A stretch of 33,987 nt of DNA from positions 1 through 33,987 of the forward strand of contig CABUAH010000012.1 in the NCBI GenBank assembly GCA_902489475.1. Reading direction: 5' to 3'. The stretch is from an uncultured Oscillospiraceae bacterium (GTDB taxonomy: Bacteria > Bacillota > Clostridia > Oscillospirales > Ruminococcaceae). Shown in pieces: positions 31,759 to 33,987 of this stretch (the first letter of the stretch is position 1; each line of letters opens with the position of its first letter). The notes beneath the pieces were generated by a model. It was not told the origin of the DNA, did not search any database, and saw nothing but the letters and a program-made list of their open reading frames with translations. The translations under genes and the position numbers were made by a program.

Positions 31759-33063
31759 CTAACCGGTGATTTTCAAAGTTATCTTATGATCACCGTATGC
31801 CCATACGCTGTTATAATCAGAATTATAGATAGTTACAGGGAAAGTGTCGTTTGAAAGCTCAGCTTTTGAAAGATCTAACACAGCAATAAAATCACTATCA
31901 TCAAGCGATTCAATCACATCTTCCGGTCCGTAGACAACAACATTCGGAATCGACTCGGTATCAATTGTCACTTTTTGATTTTTAGGCACGTTTAAAAGCT
32001 TTATAGAAGACTTTGGAATTGAAATTTTTTTGCTTGTAAAGCCTTTTGATTTATAGGTTACATAAACATCGCTTATTTCAGAATCAGATGCTGTAAGACC
32101 TTTTTCCGAAAGTGCAGCCCTTACTGCTGTTTTGTTGACAATTACCGTTTTGCCGGGAGCTGCTTCACGCAAATTAAGATCAAGCTCAACGTACATTGCC
32201 TTATCAATATCTCCCGTTGCCGATACATTTATCGCCTGCGGTGAAATAGTTGAAATTATATCGTCGTCAATAAGATTGCTTTGTACCTCTCCCTGGGAAT
32301 TTTTAAAATTCACTCGTATAGGAACAGATGCTTTCTTTGTTACGTTTACTGAAACAGATATGTTTTCAGGTGTGATTTTAAGCTTATCTTTTGATACGAC
32401 ATTTGAGTTTTCATCGTAAAGTATAAGTTCTGTATTTGAAGTGGTAAACGGCTCAGACAAATCCTTCTGTTTATCCAAAACCTTTACCGAAACTGTGCTT
32501 ATTGAATCAACTATAGTCTTTGCTCCTTCGATATTTATAGTGCTTGGATTGATAACAGGAATATCCTTCACAAATCCATCGGCAGTTGTCAGCGATGAAG
32601 TGTCAACCTTATCAGCCGTCAGTTCCACTACCTTTGAGGCGGTGTAATCAAACGAAAGAGTCACTGTTTTCGGGCTTATAGACAAAACCTCGATATCATC
32701 TCCGTTTGCACTTGAAACATTTACGTCAAGCGTGTATTCCCCGCTTTTTGTTATGTTTGCAGTATTAACGCTTGCAACAAGATCTACGGCTGAATAGTCA
32801 CCTATTACATATCTTTCGCCGGAAATATTTGCTGTAACCGAAAAATTATCACTGTTTTGTGCAACCAGCGTATTTTCACCTGTAACATTGTTTTCAAAAG
32901 AAACCGTAAGAGGTATTCCCGCTATTTTCTTCTCAACATCAGGATAAACCGAAATCGACATTGTAAACCACAAAATAACAGCTAACACAATAGCCAGAAT
33001 CATTACAAAGCGTTTACTTTCAAGAAGCTTAACAAGACTTAGTCTATTTTTTCTTTTTTCCAT
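31759..33063 (-). CDS. cdaR: CdaA regulatory protein CdaR (YbbR-domain)
   Basis: The 434-aa protein has a short basic cytosolic lead (KRKNRLSLVKLLESKR), one TM helix (about 19-40, with FVMILAIVLAVILWF) and an extracytoplasmic region of repeated YbbR domains (about four; the words SVxVxxxx, VVSGP-like VYGPEDVIESL and YKSKGFTSKKI mark them). CdaR binds and controls the diadenylate cyclase CdaA. Its start lies inside the cdaA reading frame (25-nt overlap), which strongly indicates an operon and co-translation. The usual third gene glmM does not follow; instead there is a terminator and then a FAD oxidoreductase gene. Confidence 0.92.
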   Translation of the reverse strand: MEKRKNRLSLVKLLESKRFVMILAIVLAVILWFTMSISVYPDVEKKIAGIPLTVSFENNVTGENTLVAQNSDNFSVTANISGERYVIGDYSAVDLVASVNTANITKSGEYTLDVNVSSANGDDIEVLSISPKTVTLSFDYTASKVVELTADKVDTSSLTTADGFVKDIPVINPSTINIEGAKTIVDSISTVSVKVLDKQKDLSEPFTTSNTELILYDENSNVVSKDKLKITPENISVSVNVTKKASVPIRVNFKNSQGEVQSNLIDDDIISTISPQAINVSATGDIDKAMYVELDLNLREAAPGKTVIVNKTAVRAALSEKGLTASDSEISDVYVTYKSKGFTSKKISIPKSSIKLLNVPKNQKVTIDTESIPNVVVYGPEDVIESLDDSDFIAVLDLSKAELSNDTFPVTIYNSDYNSVWAYGDHKITLKITG

Positions 33064-33923
33064 TTTCTTTTCACCCTTTCAGCTAAGCCCTGACGTTTAA
33101 CTTCATCATCTTTTGGCAGAAGCTTTGAAGTTAGATGCTTTTTAAGACTGTCTTTATTGTATCCCCTTGTCAAAACTCCGTCCTCAACAACCGAAATAGT
33201 TCCGGTTTCTTCTGATACAACGATTACAATAGCGTCGCTTATCTCACTAATTCCGATAGCTGCTCTGTGACGTGAACCCAGCTGTTTGTTAATAAACTCC
33301 TCTTTTTGCGGCTTTGGAAGAAAACATCCGGCAGCAAGGATATAGCCGTTTCTTATTATGACCGCACCGTCATGGAGAGGTGTATTCGGGAAGAAAATAT
33401 TCCCAAATACCGCTTCAGACGGAACGCATTCCAAAATCGTACCGGTATCGATCTGCTCTCCGAGTTTTGTCACTCTTTCACATACTATCAACGCTCCCGT
33501 CTTTGTTGACGAAAGACTTGAAGCGGCGTCGCAAATCGCATCTATACATTTAGTCCATTTTTCGTTTTCAGTTCCCATATCTATAGGATTAAAAGACGTG
33601 ATTCTTGCTACCTTTGTTCTTCCCATCTTCTCTAAAATTCGGCGAAGCTCCGGCTGGAACAGGATAATAATTGCTAAAAAGCCCCACTTAAAAAATGTAT
33701 CGAGAATATATTTCATCGATTTAAGTTCAAACAAGTCTGCGATAAAATAGCAGGCAGCAATTAAAATTATTCCCTTAACAAGCTGCCCCGCTCTCGTCTC
33801 TTTGGCAATCTGTATACCCTTATATAACAAAAATGCCAAAATTACTATATCAATAATATCAAAAACCGTAATGGATTTTATTATATTTATAAACGCATCA
33901 AAAAAACCAGAAATACTTTCCAA
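33039..33923 (-). CDS. cdaA: Diadenylate cyclase CdaA (DisA_N domain)
   Basis: CdaA makes cyclic di-AMP from two ATP at the membrane and controls potassium and osmotic homeostasis and cell wall state. An N-terminal set of three TM helices (about 1-85) is followed by the DAC domain with the catalytic DGA in PLHDGAVIIRNG (about residue 185) and the RHR motif in SRHRAAIGISE (about 215). FQPELRRILEKMG precedes the DAC core, as in Bacillus CdaA. The start is uncertain: a TTG at 33923 has GGGGA at 9-10 nt, a GTG at 33932 has it too close, and the frame stays open to 33974. It overlaps cdaR. Upstream context lies outside the window. Confidence 0.93.
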   Translation of the reverse strand: MESISGFFDAFINIIKSITVFDIIDIVILAFLLYKGIQIAKETRAGQLVKGIILIAACYFIADLFELKSMKYILDTFFKWGFLAIIILFQPELRRILEKMGRTKVARITSFNPIDMGTENEKWTKCIDAICDAASSLSSTKTGALIVCERVTKLGEQIDTGTILECVPSEAVFGNIFFPNTPLHDGAVIIRNGYILAAGCFLPKPQKEEFINKQLGSRHRAAIGISEISDAIVIVVSEETGTISVVEDGVLTRGYNKDSLKKHLTSKLLPKDDEVKRQGLAERVKRKWKKEKID

Positions 33924-33987
33924 AAAATCCACTTCCCCAAAATATAAAAGATTTTCACCATCCGTTATGAACAAACCGGAAGAAGTA

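Noticed and set aside
1..33987. CRISPR array, prophage, insertion sequence or defence system
   Set aside because: There are no regularly spaced direct repeats, no transposase, integrase, phage structural or nuclease genes; the repeats found are two-copy and intergenic.

Overview
The window looks like a chromosomal segment of a low-GC, Gram-positive anaerobe of class Clostridia, most like the Ruminococcus/Oscillospiraceae group. The evidence is the strong AGGAGG-type ribosome binding sites, clean TTGACA/TATAAT promoters, an rpsF-ssb-rpsR operon, lon next to engB, a cdaA-cdaR pair, HemW directly after lepA, and secreted proteins carrying a Thr/Ser-rich stalk plus a C-terminal membrane anchor. 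Genus is inference; no 16S rRNA or tRNA gene is present. Most genes are on the minus strand. I see no prophage, insertion sequence, transposase or CRISPR array.

Layout: (1) 1-5700 holds information-processing and quality-control genes on the minus strand (engB-lon; rpsF-ssb-rpsR; a zinc-ribbon membrane protein). (2) 5858-8112 holds an apparently catalytically dead VanY-type (M15) protein, a very small Asn/Gln-rich protein and mscL. (3) 8233-11567 holds an AraC-type regulator, pheA (chorismate mutase/prephenate dehydratase) and an alpha/beta hydrolase; the last two are driven by back-to-back divergent promoters. (4) 11578-19932 is a long minus-strand series: a surface protein with six repeated domains and a BspA-like leucine-rich region, then lepA, a small membrane protein, hemW, an HlyD/MacA-like lipoprotein adaptor and a membrane protein. 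(5) 20031-23977 is a tightly coupled operon of a small membrane protein, a zinc-dependent phospholipase C-like protein, ApgM-type phosphoglycerate mutase and a beta-lactamase-fold serine hydrolase. (6) 24029-26273 holds rnpB (RNase P RNA) with its own promoter and terminator, then a GGDEF-EAL protein. (7) 26458-33987 holds a secreted anchored protein, an SDR oxidoreductase, a ComM-type ATPase, a FAD-dependent oxidoreductase and the cdaR-cdaA pair for cyclic di-AMP signalling.

The most unusual non-genic signals are two families of structured intergenic repeats. One (16981-17116 and 29973-30107) is about 135 bp long, sits between two minus-strand genes in both cases, abuts or supplies the stop codon of the upstream gene, and keeps a set of GC-rich hairpins, one of which changes sequence but stays paired. 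The other (3276-3335 and 10405-10535) sits in both cases in the 5' leader of a minus-strand gene (lon and pheA), just downstream of a good promoter. Among the proteins, the VanY-like protein that has lost all of its zinc ligands and the phospholipase C homologue that has kept all of its zinc ligands but lacks an obvious secretion signal deserve the closest look.
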